Source: an uncultured Candidatus Saccharibacteria bacterium | GTDB taxonomy: Bacteria > Patescibacteriota > Saccharimonadia > Saccharimonadales > UBA4665 | Assembly: GCA_903840315.1 (NCBI GenBank) | Contig: CAIMFK010000012.1 | Location: forward strand, 80,186 to 144,185 | Length of the DNA: 64,000 bases | Reading direction: 5' to 3' | Part shown: positions 52,000 to 60,025 of the stretch, one piece after another | Layout: each line of letters begins with the position of its first letter | How positions within the stretch are numbered: the stretch's first letter is position 1 | Made by a program: the position numbers and the translations under genes | The notes under the pieces: model-generated | What the model saw: only the letters and a program-made list of their open reading frames with translations | The model's database searches: none | What the model was told of the DNA's origin: nothing

Positions 52000-52473
52000 T
52001 TATACATCAAGGTCGTCTAGCTCAGCAAGTTCTTTGCGGGTCTTGCTTACCATATCGTCATGCTCGTCGATTTCTTCTTTTGGAGCTTCTTCCTTAGCCC
52101 AAACGTCATCAGATTCTGTACTTGCGGGGGCTTCTTCAGTAGCTGCAGATACTTCCACAGCCTGTGGAGCCGCATATTCCTCTGTTGGTCTTGGATCTCT
52201 TCTTGGACGTTCTTCACCTTCAGGTCGATCGCTATCTACAATTTTAAGATTGTATCGAGCATCATTCTTTGTTCCTAAAGCCCTAAGCAGAGTTCTTAGG
52301 CTTTGAGCTGTTGCACCATGCTTACCGATTACTCGGCCAAGATCTTCTGGATCAACTGTTAACTCTAGCAAAACTCCTCTTTCGTCAATTCTTCGCTCAA
52401 TTGATACGGCTTCTGGCTTAGTAACAAGTGATTTGGCTATAAATTCTACAAATTGCTGGTCAATACTACTCAT
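52000..52473 (-). CDS. KH-domain RNA-binding protein (KhpA-like) with acidic tail
   Basis: A 157-residue protein. Residues 1-80 match KhpA/YlqC: a KH domain with DLGRVIGKHGATAQSLRTLL, containing GxxG as GKHG. Residues 80-157 form an acidic, Pro/Ala/Glu-rich tail absent from the usual 76-80-residue protein. KhpA binds RNA and is linked to cell elongation in Gram-positives. It lies in the rpsP-khpA-trmD order common in bacteria, with rimM absent and mntP inserted on the other strand. Confidence 0.88.
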   Translation of the reverse strand: MSSIDQQFVEFIAKSLVTKPEAVSIERRIDERGVLLELTVDPEDLGRVIGKHGATAQSLRTLLRALGTKNDARYNLKIVDSDRPEGEERPRRDPRPTEEYAAPQAVEVSAATEEAPASTESDDVWAKEEAPKEEIDEHDDMVSKTRKELAELDDLDV

Positions 52474-52588
52474 TCTGATATGCTCCTATTTATTACTGTA
52501 ATAATAATATTATATCCTATTTTCAATAAATTGTTTCAACAATAAAATTCCCTATTTTAAAGAATAGTTTCATGTTAGCATTAGTGAA

Positions 52589-53140
52589 ATGGATAAAGTA
52601 TTAGCAATTATACTTTTAGCACTATCAACAGGAATAGATAATTTTGCCGTATCAGCTGCAATCGGTCTCAATGGGGTTAAATCTAGTAACAGGATTAGGT
52701 TAGCGCTCACAATAGGGATATTCGAAACAGGTATGACAATACTTGGTATTTTTATTGGAAGCAAGTCAGCAAGCCTTTTCGGCAGCTACACTAACTGGCT
52801 AGGTGGAGGCTTATTAATAGCCACTGCTATATATATTATTTATAAAGCTATTAAAAATAAGGATGTCGATAAACCTGAGTCTAAAGATAAAATTACTCAG
52901 CAAATAATAACTGCAGCCTCTTTAAGTGTAGATAACCTAATAGTTGGCTTTAGTCTTGGATCACAGAATATACCTATCAATGAGGCGATAATAATAATTG
53001 CTTTGATTAGTATAAGCTTAGCTCTTCTAGGTATGGAGCTTGGTAGCAGATTAAGTACCAAGGTAGAGGAATACAGTGAAATAATTAGTGGTCTAATTAT
53101 TGGTATTGTGGGTATTCTAATTTGTACTAAGATTCTTTAG
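52589..53140 (+). CDS. mntP: Manganese efflux pump, MntP family
   Basis: A 183-residue protein with six helices in two inverted halves. The repeated STGIDNFAVS (about 14-23) and SLSVDNLIVGFSLG carry the conserved Asp residues of MntP. It exports Mn2+. It lies on the opposite strand within the rpsP-khpA-trmD block, and its 3' end overlaps the rpsP end by 14 nt. Confidence 0.87.
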   Translation: MDKVLAIILLALSTGIDNFAVSAAIGLNGVKSSNRIRLALTIGIFETGMTILGIFIGSKSASLFGSYTNWLGGGLLIATAIYIIYKAIKNKDVDKPESKDKITQQIITAASLSVDNLIVGFSLGSQNIPINEAIIIIALISISLALLGMELGSRLSTKVEEYSEIISGLIIGIVGILICTKIL

Positions 53141-53570
53141 TTTCAGCAGCTTCAACGGCTTCTACACCAGCTTCTTCAACAATCTTTTCAGCTTCTTCTG
53201 TTACTATCTCTTCAGTAGCTTCAGTTATTGCTGGCTCTTCAACAGGAGCTTCTTCTTTTGGCTGATTTCTTCTAAGCTTTTCAGAGTTCTTGACTGAACC
53301 AGTTTTCTTAGTTGGAACCTCTACCCAAGTAGGTAGTTCAATTTTTTCAGAACGGAATAGACTTGCAACTCGAGGTGAAGGCTGTGAACCATTGCTCATG
53401 TAAAGCTTGGCTTTTTCAACGTCAATATTTACAGTCTTGTTGTGTGGATCGTAGTTACCAATATGGGCAACGATTTTACCACTAGTTGGGGTGCGGCGTG
53501 AGTCCTGAACAACAATACGAAACATAGCGTGTGCTTTTCGTCCGGTTCTTTGTAGTCTAATTACGAGCAT
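53127..53570 (-). CDS. rpsP: 30S ribosomal protein bS16 with long acidic C-terminal extension
   Basis: A 147-residue protein. Residues 1-80 are canonical bS16 (MLVIRLQRTGRKAHAMFRIV, IGNYDPHNKTVNID, SNGSQPSPRVASLF). The remaining 65 residues form a Glu/Ala/Val-rich extension (EEIVTEEAEKIVEEAGVEAV) not found in the usual protein of about 80-90 residues. Its likely location is the outside of the 30S body. An acidic tail also occurs on the neighbouring KH protein. Confidence 0.94.
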   Translation of the reverse strand: MLVIRLQRTGRKAHAMFRIVVQDSRRTPTSGKIVAHIGNYDPHNKTVNIDVEKAKLYMSNGSQPSPRVASLFRSEKIELPTWVEVPTKKTGSVKNSEKLRRNQPKEEAPVEEPAITEATEEIVTEEAEKIVEEAGVEAVEAAETKES

Positions 53571-53647
53571 AAATCTATAGTCACTTCTTTCTCTAAATTA
53601 TTTAACTAATACAATTTTAGTTATTTTACAGATATAACGCAGAAATG

Positions 53648-54361
53648 TCAATCAGATTGACCATCTTTTAACTTCTTGAGTGCCATGTCGGCTGCCTTTT
53701 GCTGACCAATCTGCTTACTAGCTCCACTTCCCTGACCCAAAAGCTTACCATTCACAAAAACACCTATGTTAAAAGTCTTATCATGATCTGGCCCTTCTTC
53801 ACTCATAACCCTGTAGCTAGGAGTTTGACCCTCTAAACTTTGCACTAGTTCCTGGAGATGAGATTTTGAATCCATCCATGATCCAGTTGCTAATATTTCT
53901 TCAAATGTTACAAGTAAACTCTTTTTAATAAACTCTCTTGATGCCTCATAGCCTTGATCTAGGTAAATTGCACCAATTACTGCCTCATAAGTGTTTGCAA
54001 GTATCTGAGCTCTGGCTCTATCTGTACCGCGTCTTTCGCCCTTGCTTAGTCTTAGCATTGATTCAAAATCTAATCTTGCGGCAGCGGCTGAAATGCTTTC
54101 GGTGCGGACAAGAGAGCTTCTCCAGTTTGTTAAAATTCCTTCTTGTTCAGTGTAATTATTGTATAAAAATTCAGTAGCAACTAACTCAAGGACAGCATCG
54201 CCCAAGAATTCAAGGCGTTCATTGTGCTGTTTAACAGTTTTCTTATGCTCATTTAAGTAAGATCTATGAGTAAAGGCCTGTAAAAGTAGCTCTATATTAA
54301 CAAAAGTTACTCCTAAGATTTCTGAGGCAAATTTCTGGTATTTTATATTATCTTGATTCAC
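53648..54361 (-). CDS. rnc: Ribonuclease III
   Basis: A 237-residue enzyme: the RNase III signature NERLEFLGDAVLEL (about 43-56), the second acidic site EAVIGAIYLDQGY, and a C-terminal double-stranded RNA binding domain (KSHLQELVQ, SGASKQIGQQKAADMALKKL). It cuts double-stranded RNA in rRNA and mRNA maturation. It overlaps the upstream Nudix gene by 14 nt, and rpsP follows 77 nt downstream. Confidence 0.96.
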   Translation of the reverse strand: MNQDNIKYQKFASEILGVTFVNIELLLQAFTHRSYLNEHKKTVKQHNERLEFLGDAVLELVATEFLYNNYTEQEGILTNWRSSLVRTESISAAAARLDFESMLRLSKGERRGTDRARAQILANTYEAVIGAIYLDQGYEASREFIKKSLLVTFEEILATGSWMDSKSHLQELVQSLEGQTPSYRVMSEEGPDHDKTFNIGVFVNGKLLGQGSGASKQIGQQKAADMALKKLKDGQSD

Positions 54362-54842
54362 GTATTTTTTTCAGCCCTAGTAACATTAATTTTCCAATAT
54401 CTTCGTATTCCATTTTATCAATTGCTTCATTAACTGGAAACCACTTTATTCCAGTTAACCATTCCTCTGGATTCAATTCATTTGTGTCGCCTTTAGCACG
54501 AACTAAATAAATGTGCATAGTCATTAAAACTAAAGTGCTGACTCTTTTGTATCTAAAATTGACCTTGCCGAGCCAACTTAGTACGTCCATCTCTTGCAGC
54601 CCAGTCTCTTCTTGTATTTCTCTCTTAGCTGTATCGCGAGACTCTTCACCCGGCTCGACATGCCCCTTAGGAATTGTCCATCTTTTTTTGGCATCTTGAA
54701 TAAGCAAGATTTCAATCTTGCCTTCATTATCTAATCTATAGACAATTCCTCCGGAAGTCGTTTCATGAACTACTTCCTTAATGGCTGCGTTTCGATTAGT
54801 TACGAAATGTTTGATTCCTTTTAAAGGATCTGGTCTTTTCAT
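54348..54842 (-). CDS. Nudix hydrolase
   Basis: A 164-residue protein with RWTIPKGHVEPGEESRDTAK, then REIQEETGL, a complete Nudix box (about 53-75). The IPKGHVEPGE lead-in is typical of diadenosine polyphosphate (Ap4A) hydrolases. It overlaps rnc by 14 nt and lies between nusB and rnc, an RNA-processing context, so an RNA-linked substrate is also possible. Confidence 0.88.
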   Translation of the reverse strand: MKRPDPLKGIKHFVTNRNAAIKEVVHETTSGGIVYRLDNEGKIEILLIQDAKKRWTIPKGHVEPGEESRDTAKREIQEETGLQEMDVLSWLGKVNFRYKRVSTLVLMTMHIYLVRAKGDTNELNPEEWLTGIKWFPVNEAIDKMEYEDIGKLMLLGLKKIRESR

Positions 54843-54868
54843 AATTTAGCCTTTACTAGATTAGGGAA

Positions 54869-55309
54869 TTATTTGGCTTTTGGATCTTCGATGCTTCTTA
54901 AGACTGTACCAAGTACACCATTAATAAATTTTGAAGAATTGTCTCCACCGAATGACTTTGCAAGCTCCACGGCTTCATTAATAACTACTTTAGGTGGAGT
55001 ATCCTTCTCGTACAATAGCTCATACATTCCAATGTGAAGTATGATCCTATCCATGCGAGCAATCTGATCTATTGGCCAGTCAGGAGCAATTGGAGTCAAT
55101 TGCTTATCCAGGTCTGATTCTTGATCGGTTATGCCATTAACTAGACGCACAACAAAATCTTTGTCATCCATCATCTTCTTGTATCTCTCAATATTTCTAT
55201 CAAGAACTTCATCTAAATTAAAACTAGAATCGTTAGATGCTCTTCTAAAGTCTTGCTCATAAAGAGTTTGTAAAACAATGATACGACCAAGGTGACGATT
55301 AGATGCCAT
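54869..55309 (-). CDS. nusB: Transcription antitermination factor NusB
   Basis: A 146-residue all-helical protein: [17 protein letters not shown] at the start, [20 protein letters not shown] in the middle and [20 protein letters not shown] near the end, the classic NusB blocks. With NusE (S10) it binds boxA RNA for rRNA antitermination. It follows rpmF in the same direction. Confidence 0.95.
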   Translation of the reverse strand: MASNRHLGRIIVLQTLYEQDFRRASNDSSFNLDEVLDRNIERYKKMMDDKDFVVRLVNGITDQESDLDKQLTPIAPDWPIDQIARMDRIILHIGMYELLYEKDTPPKVVINEAVELAKSFGGDNSSKFINGVLGTVLRSIEDPKAK

Positions 55310-55353
55310 AGTAGTTTACTCGCTTAGATTGATTTAAAGGTGCTATTTAGTTC

Positions 55354-55497
55354 TTAGACTTTTTTACCAGATTCGCGAACTGTAGTTCGGACTTTAATAG
55401 GGCTCTTAGCATTTACTGCTCGAGCTAATTTCAAAGCCAAATGACTTCTTCTGGTACCAGTTTTACGTGGACTGGTGCGCTTCTTAGGTTTACCCAT
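55354..55497 (-). CDS. rpmF: 50S ribosomal protein bL32
   Basis: A 47-residue basic protein: MGKPKKRTSPRKTGTRRSHL, then ALKLARAVNAKSPIKVRTTV and RESGKKV. The PKKRTSPRKTGTRRSHLAL block is the bL32 N-terminal signature. The zinc-binding Cys pairs found in some bL32 are absent. AAGGAG precedes the ATG. It starts an operon with nusB. Confidence 0.9.
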   Translation of the reverse strand: MGKPKKRTSPRKTGTRRSHLALKLARAVNAKSPIKVRTTVRESGKKV

Positions 55498-55588
55498 ATA
55501 TGAAGGGACTCCTTATTATTGATTGAACTATAGGTTAATTATAGCGAAAAATGGCTCATAACTCAAGTAATTTGCCTGTCAGATTTTA

Positions 55589-58015
55589 CTAACCAACAAC
55601 CAAACTAACTAGTTTGCCTTTAATGTATATCTTTTTGTGTATGGTTTTTTGATCTATTAATTCAACTATTCTTTCGTTCTTTAGAGCAGCGTCAATAACA
55701 ATCTCTTCCGAAGAGTCTACAGGTAATGATAATTTTGCCCTAACTTTTCCGTTAACCTGTATTACTATTTCCATTACTTCCGAAGTAAGGTATTTTTCGT
55801 CATAATTTGGCCAAGAATCATCTTCCGATTTTAATTGGCTACTCAATTCATTGGCAATGTGAGGCGCAAATGGTGATAGAAGTTTTAGCAATGTACGAAT
55901 TGCAAAGCCCCATGATTCTGACTTCATCGATGAATTAACTTTGAGTTTGTATAGTTCGTTTACCATTTCCATGATTGCAGAAATAGCAGTATTAAAACTC
56001 ATATTATCTAGGTCGTGAGTGACTTTTTTGATAGTTTGATGCGTAATTCTTAGAACTTCGGTTGAATCATTTTCTGAATCATTTTTACTGCTTTCCATGA
56101 ACTCATTGGTTATATTCCAAACTCTATTTAAGAATCTGTACATACCAGTAACACTTTCTGGGCTCCATGGAGTTGTTTGGTCATAAGGGGCTAAGAATGC
56201 GATAGTAAGCCTGACTGAGTCAGCTCCGTAGCCCTGTTCTATGATTTCCATGGGGTTTACAACATTACCCTTGCTCTTACTCATCTTTGTTCCATCTGTA
56301 GCCAAAATAATCCCTTGTCCACGTCTAGCTTTATATGGCTCCTTTGTTGGGACTAAACCTTTATCATAAAAGAATTGATGCCAAAATCTAGAATATAAAA
56401 GGTGCATAGTTGTGTGCTCCATGCCACCCAAATACAAGTCAACATCAGCCCAATAAGCTAATTTATCTTTCGCTGCAAATTCCTTATCATTATGTGCATC
56501 ATAATATCTGAGATAGTACCAGCTACTGCCTGCCCAGTTTGGCATCGTATCAGTCTCACGTTTTGCAGGCTTTCCACACATTGGGCATGTTGTATTGACC
56601 CATTCATCAATTTTAGATAAAGGACTTTCTCCTGTATCGGTTGGCTCGTAGTGTTCAACCTCGGGTAGAGTTACTGGCAACTGATCTTCTGGAACAGCAA
56701 CAGCACCATGTTTTTCACAGTGGATAATTGGGATTGGCTCACCCCAGTAATGTTGCCTGGAGAAAATCCAATCTCTCAATCTGTAGTTAATCTTCTCTTC
56801 ACCCAAGCCAAGATCTTTTAATTCAGAAACAATCTTCTCTCTTGCCTCATCACTTTTGAGAGAATCAAACTTACCCGAGTTAATCATAATCCCCTCATCG
56901 GCCGTACAATCATCGTCACTTGCATCATTCTTGACTACTCTCTTGATTGGCAAATCAAACTTCTTAGCAAATTCCCAGTCGCGCATATCGTGTGCTGGTA
57001 CTGCCATAATTGCTCCGGTTCCATAGCCCATAAGAACATAGTCAGCAATCCAAACAGGAACCTTCTCACCGTTAACTGGATTGATCGCATACGCACCTGT
57101 AAATACACCGGTTTTTTCACGATTATCGTCCTGGCGCTCGAGATCTGACTTAGACTGAACTGATTTCAAATAACTGTCTACGCTAGATTTGTGATCTTGT
57201 GTTATCAAATCTTGAACTAATGGATGCTCAGGGGCAATTACCAAGAATGTTGCTCCAAAAAGTGTGTCTGGACGAGTTGTGAAAACTTTTAAATCCTCAT
57301 TAGAATTTTCAGTTTTGAAAATGACTTCTGCGCCGACAGATTTACCGATCCAATTAATTTGTTGGTCAGCAACTCGAGATGGATAGTCTACGTCGCCTAG
57401 ACCTTCAATTAGTCTATCGGCATACTTAGTTATCTTAAGTAGCCATTGTTTCAAAAACTTCTTCTCAACCAAGTTTTCACAGCGCTCATGACGGCCATTA
57501 ACGACTTCTTCATTTGCTAGACCAGTTTTACAGAAAGGACACCAGTTTATAGACACTTCCTTTTGGTAAGCCAATCCCTCTTTGAAGAACTGTAAGAAAA
57601 GCCACTGAGTCCACCTGTAGTAACTAGGATCGGTAGTGTTCACAGATCTTGACCAATCCATACTAAAGCCTAGGCTCTGGAACTGTTTCTGAAAATTACC
57701 AACATTAGTTGCAGTAGCAACCTGTGGGGCAATCTTATTCTTAATTGCATAATTTTCTGTAGGTAGACCAAAAGCATCATATCCCATTGGATAAAGCACA
57801 TTCATGCCCTGATGCCTCTTATATCTAGCAATAATGTCACCTAATGTATATTCCCGAACATGTCCCATGTGTAGCCCATCGCCTGAAGGATAGGGAAATT
57901 CGGTAAGCATTACGAATTTTTGACGATCATCAAAATCAATGGCTTTGAAAGATTCTTCATCCTGCCATTTCTTCTGCCATTTAGGCTCAAATTCTTTAGG
58001 GCTATATCTTTTCAT
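55589..58015 (-). CDS. leuS: Leucine--tRNA ligase
   Basis: An 808-residue class I synthetase. HMGH (HIGH motif) lies at about residue 52, the CP1 editing domain at about 225-410 (TTRPDTLFGATF), and TKMSKSKGN (KMSKS) near 580. An anticodon-binding helical domain and a short C-terminal domain ending SLVVG follow. A zinc knuckle CPFC...C lies in the ZN-1 region. The frame extends to 58078, but the family start is ATG 58015, with TATAAT (58032..58027) 11 nt upstream. Confidence 0.96.
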   Translation of the reverse strand: MKRYSPKEFEPKWQKKWQDEESFKAIDFDDRQKFVMLTEFPYPSGDGLHMGHVREYTLGDIIARYKRHQGMNVLYPMGYDAFGLPTENYAIKNKIAPQVATATNVGNFQKQFQSLGFSMDWSRSVNTTDPSYYRWTQWLFLQFFKEGLAYQKEVSINWCPFCKTGLANEEVVNGRHERCENLVEKKFLKQWLLKITKYADRLIEGLGDVDYPSRVADQQINWIGKSVGAEVIFKTENSNEDLKVFTTRPDTLFGATFLVIAPEHPLVQDLITQDHKSSVDSYLKSVQSKSDLERQDDNREKTGVFTGAYAINPVNGEKVPVWIADYVLMGYGTGAIMAVPAHDMRDWEFAKKFDLPIKRVVKNDASDDDCTADEGIMINSGKFDSLKSDEAREKIVSELKDLGLGEEKINYRLRDWIFSRQHYWGEPIPIIHCEKHGAVAVPEDQLPVTLPEVEHYEPTDTGESPLSKIDEWVNTTCPMCGKPAKRETDTMPNWAGSSWYYLRYYDAHNDKEFAAKDKLAYWADVDLYLGGMEHTTMHLLYSRFWHQFFYDKGLVPTKEPYKARRGQGIILATDGTKMSKSKGNVVNPMEIIEQGYGADSVRLTIAFLAPYDQTTPWSPESVTGMYRFLNRVWNITNEFMESSKNDSENDSTEVLRITHQTIKKVTHDLDNMSFNTAISAIMEMVNELYKLKVNSSMKSESWGFAIRTLLKLLSPFAPHIANELSSQLKSEDDSWPNYDEKYLTSEVMEIVIQVNGKVRAKLSLPVDSSEEIVIDAALKNERIVELIDQKTIHKKIYIKGKLVSLVVG

Positions 58016-58098
58016 AATAGAGACATTATATGGTATTAGCCGAATATCTGCCAGATTAGAGAGAAAAGTCGAAAACATTTGCTTTTGCGGTTATGTAT

Positions 58099-58116
58099 TA
58101 TACAATATCTATACAA
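58099..58116 (+). promoter_or_regulatory. Operator-like direct repeats of the RHH/PIN module
   Basis: TATACAA occurs at 58099..58105 and 58110..58116, 11 bp apart, one helical turn, upstream of the ribbon-helix-helix antitoxin gene. This is the usual layout for cooperative autorepression by such antitoxins. Confidence 0.5.
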
Positions 58117-58137
58117 CATTAATATAAGGATAATATA

Positions 58138-58365
58138 ATGCCTATTAAAACATTCAACATAGCTATGGATGATGATCTACTCAAAAAAATTGATTCTGCC
58201 GCAAAAAGTGAGCTTTCAAGTAGAAGTGAGTACTTTAGAAGACTTGCACTTAATGATTTAGATAAAAGACTTAGATGGCAAGAACTTACTAATGCTGGAA
58301 AAAAAGCCGGCATTAATATGGGTATAGATAGTGAAGATCAGGTTTATAGAATAATAAATAGTTAA
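58138..58365 (+). CDS. Ribbon-helix-helix antitoxin
   Basis: A 75-residue protein with a CopG-type domain (KTFNIAMDDDLLKKIDSAAK, SRSEYFRRLAL) and a C-terminal tail that probably contacts the toxin. An AAGGA site precedes the ATG. The PIN toxin gene starts 7 nt downstream. Confidence 0.87.
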   Translation: MPIKTFNIAMDDDLLKKIDSAAKSELSSRSEYFRRLALNDLDKRLRWQELTNAGKKAGINMGIDSEDQVYRIINS

Positions 58366-58372
58366 AATCGAT

Positions 58373-58780
58373 ATGAATCAACATACTGTAATAGTTATTG
58401 ACTCAAATGTATGGATATCTGCTTTAATTTTCGGTGGTAATCCAGGAAAAATACTAAAGCTGTTCGTAGACAATAAAGTGGAAGTTGTTATGAGCGAAGA
58501 GATAATAACTGAACTTAGAAGAATCATAATCAACAAATTCCCGCTATTTGTAAATAGTCTTAATCTGCTCGAAGCTTCACTTAGAAAAGATACTGTCTTT
58601 GTACAACTTGGGAGCATTACAATAGATGCAAGCCGTGATGTAGACGATAATAGAATTCTTGAAACTGCATATATAGGTAAAGCTAAATATATTATATCTG
58701 GGGATAAGGACCTGCTGGTTCTAAAAAAATATGAAGATATAAAGATATTAAGCCCTGTTGATTTCTTAAAAACATTCTAA
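58373..58780 (+). CDS. PIN-domain toxin
   Basis: A 135-residue PIN-domain protein of the COG1569 type: VIDSNVWISALIFGGNPGKI with the first Asp, EEIITELRRI, SRDVDDNRILETA and YIISGDKDLL, giving four acidic positions for metal. Such toxins are ribonucleases, often acting on tRNA or rRNA. It pairs with the upstream ribbon-helix-helix antitoxin. No tRNA remnant flanks this third module. Confidence 0.88.
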   Translation: MNQHTVIVIDSNVWISALIFGGNPGKILKLFVDNKVEVVMSEEIITELRRIIINKFPLFVNSLNLLEASLRKDTVFVQLGSITIDASRDVDDNRILETAYIGKAKYIISGDKDLLVLKKYEDIKILSPVDFLKTF

Positions 58781-58842
58781 TTTACTATAACCCACCTACC
58801 GTAAGCTAAAAGTGTTAACCACTAATTTTATGAATTCTTAAA

Positions 58843-60006
58843 TTATTTAAATTGGGATAAGTAATTCGTACTAAAAACAGTTTCAATAGATTTTTTTGTA
58901 GCGTACAGTTCAATTGCGAGATCAATAAGTCTAGTTACGAGCTCGACATTATTAATGCCGGCTTTGTTCCAGTTATGAGAATAAAGTCCTCCAGGTAGAG
59001 GGTTAACTTCATTGAAATATACCTTATTGGTTTTAGTATCAATCAGCATGTCTACTCGAGCTATTCCACTACATCCTATTGCCCTATAAACCGCTAGGCC
59101 TGTAGCTTCAGCCTTAGAATATAAATCTTTCGGTAATTTGGCAGGTATGGTTGAATATCCCTGACTTCCGCTAGACCCCTTGTTCTTGCCTTTTTTACCA
59201 CCTTGCAGATACTTAGTTTCAAAGTCAAAAAAGTCTTCTGAGTGGAGTACTGGTTGCTCTAGGAGGGCTGGAGTTAATTCCTCATTGCCAAGAATCGGTA
59301 ATGTAACTTCGATGAGATTATTTACGCCCTCTTCGACAAGCACTTTATCATCATAGTGAAGAGAAACCTCAATGGCATTTTGGAGCTCATCAAAACTTGT
59401 AACTCTAGAAATTCCTATTGACGAACCGAGATGAGATGGCTTTACAAATAGTGGGAGATTTAAATTATTCTTGATTTCATTGATATATTTTGTTGGATCT
59501 TTAGAAAACTCATACTTTGAGAAATGAATAAATTTAGCTATATCTATGCCTGAACTTGCAGCGATTTGCTTGGCTGCAACTTTATCCATAGCGATTGAGC
59601 TGGCAGATACATTACAACCAACATAAGCGACACCTGCCATTTCACATATTGCCATTAGCTCACCATCTTCACCATGTGTTCCATGGGTTGCCGGGAATAC
59701 AACATCAATATTGATGACTTTATTTTTCAAGCCAGGCTTAATTATATTTAAGCCTGAATTAAAACTTATTGAGACAGGTTTTAGTTTTGAAAGATGATCT
59801 TGAAATTTACCATTCGAGTATTTATTAATATCTTTAAGGGATTCATCGCTATACCATTTACCGTCTTTAGCAATATACACTGGAATAACATTATATTCGC
59901 CCGACAGTTCCAGTGGTTTTATGATGCTTGCTACTGCAGTAATAATCGAGACATCGTGTTCGGTTGATCTAGATCCGAAGATTACAGCAATATTATTTTT
60001 AGACAT
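58843..60006 (-). CDS. ddl: D-alanine--D-alanine ligase
   Basis: A 387-residue ATP-grasp enzyme: VIFGSRSTEHDVSIITA at the N terminus, THGTHGEDGEL, VKPSHLGSSIGISR, EVTLPILG and the metal-binding end EVNPLPGGLYSHNW. A 20-residue Gly/Lys/Ser insert near 275-295 makes it a little longer than usual. It makes the D-Ala-D-Ala end of peptidoglycan precursors. TATACT (60018..60013) ends 6 nt before the ATG. Next to murF, its product's user. Confidence 0.94.
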   Translation of the reverse strand: MSKNNIAVIFGSRSTEHDVSIITAVASIIKPLELSGEYNVIPVYIAKDGKWYSDESLKDINKYSNGKFQDHLSKLKPVSISFNSGLNIIKPGLKNKVINIDVVFPATHGTHGEDGELMAICEMAGVAYVGCNVSASSIAMDKVAAKQIAASSGIDIAKFIHFSKYEFSKDPTKYINEIKNNLNLPLFVKPSHLGSSIGISRVTSFDELQNAIEVSLHYDDKVLVEEGVNNLIEVTLPILGNEELTPALLEQPVLHSEDFFDFETKYLQGGKKGKNKGSSGSQGYSTIPAKLPKDLYSKAEATGLAVYRAIGCSGIARVDMLIDTKTNKVYFNEVNPLPGGLYSHNWNKAGINNVELVTRLIDLAIELYATKKSIETVFSTNYLSQFK

Positions 60007-60025
60007 AAGAATAGTATATCAGAAG

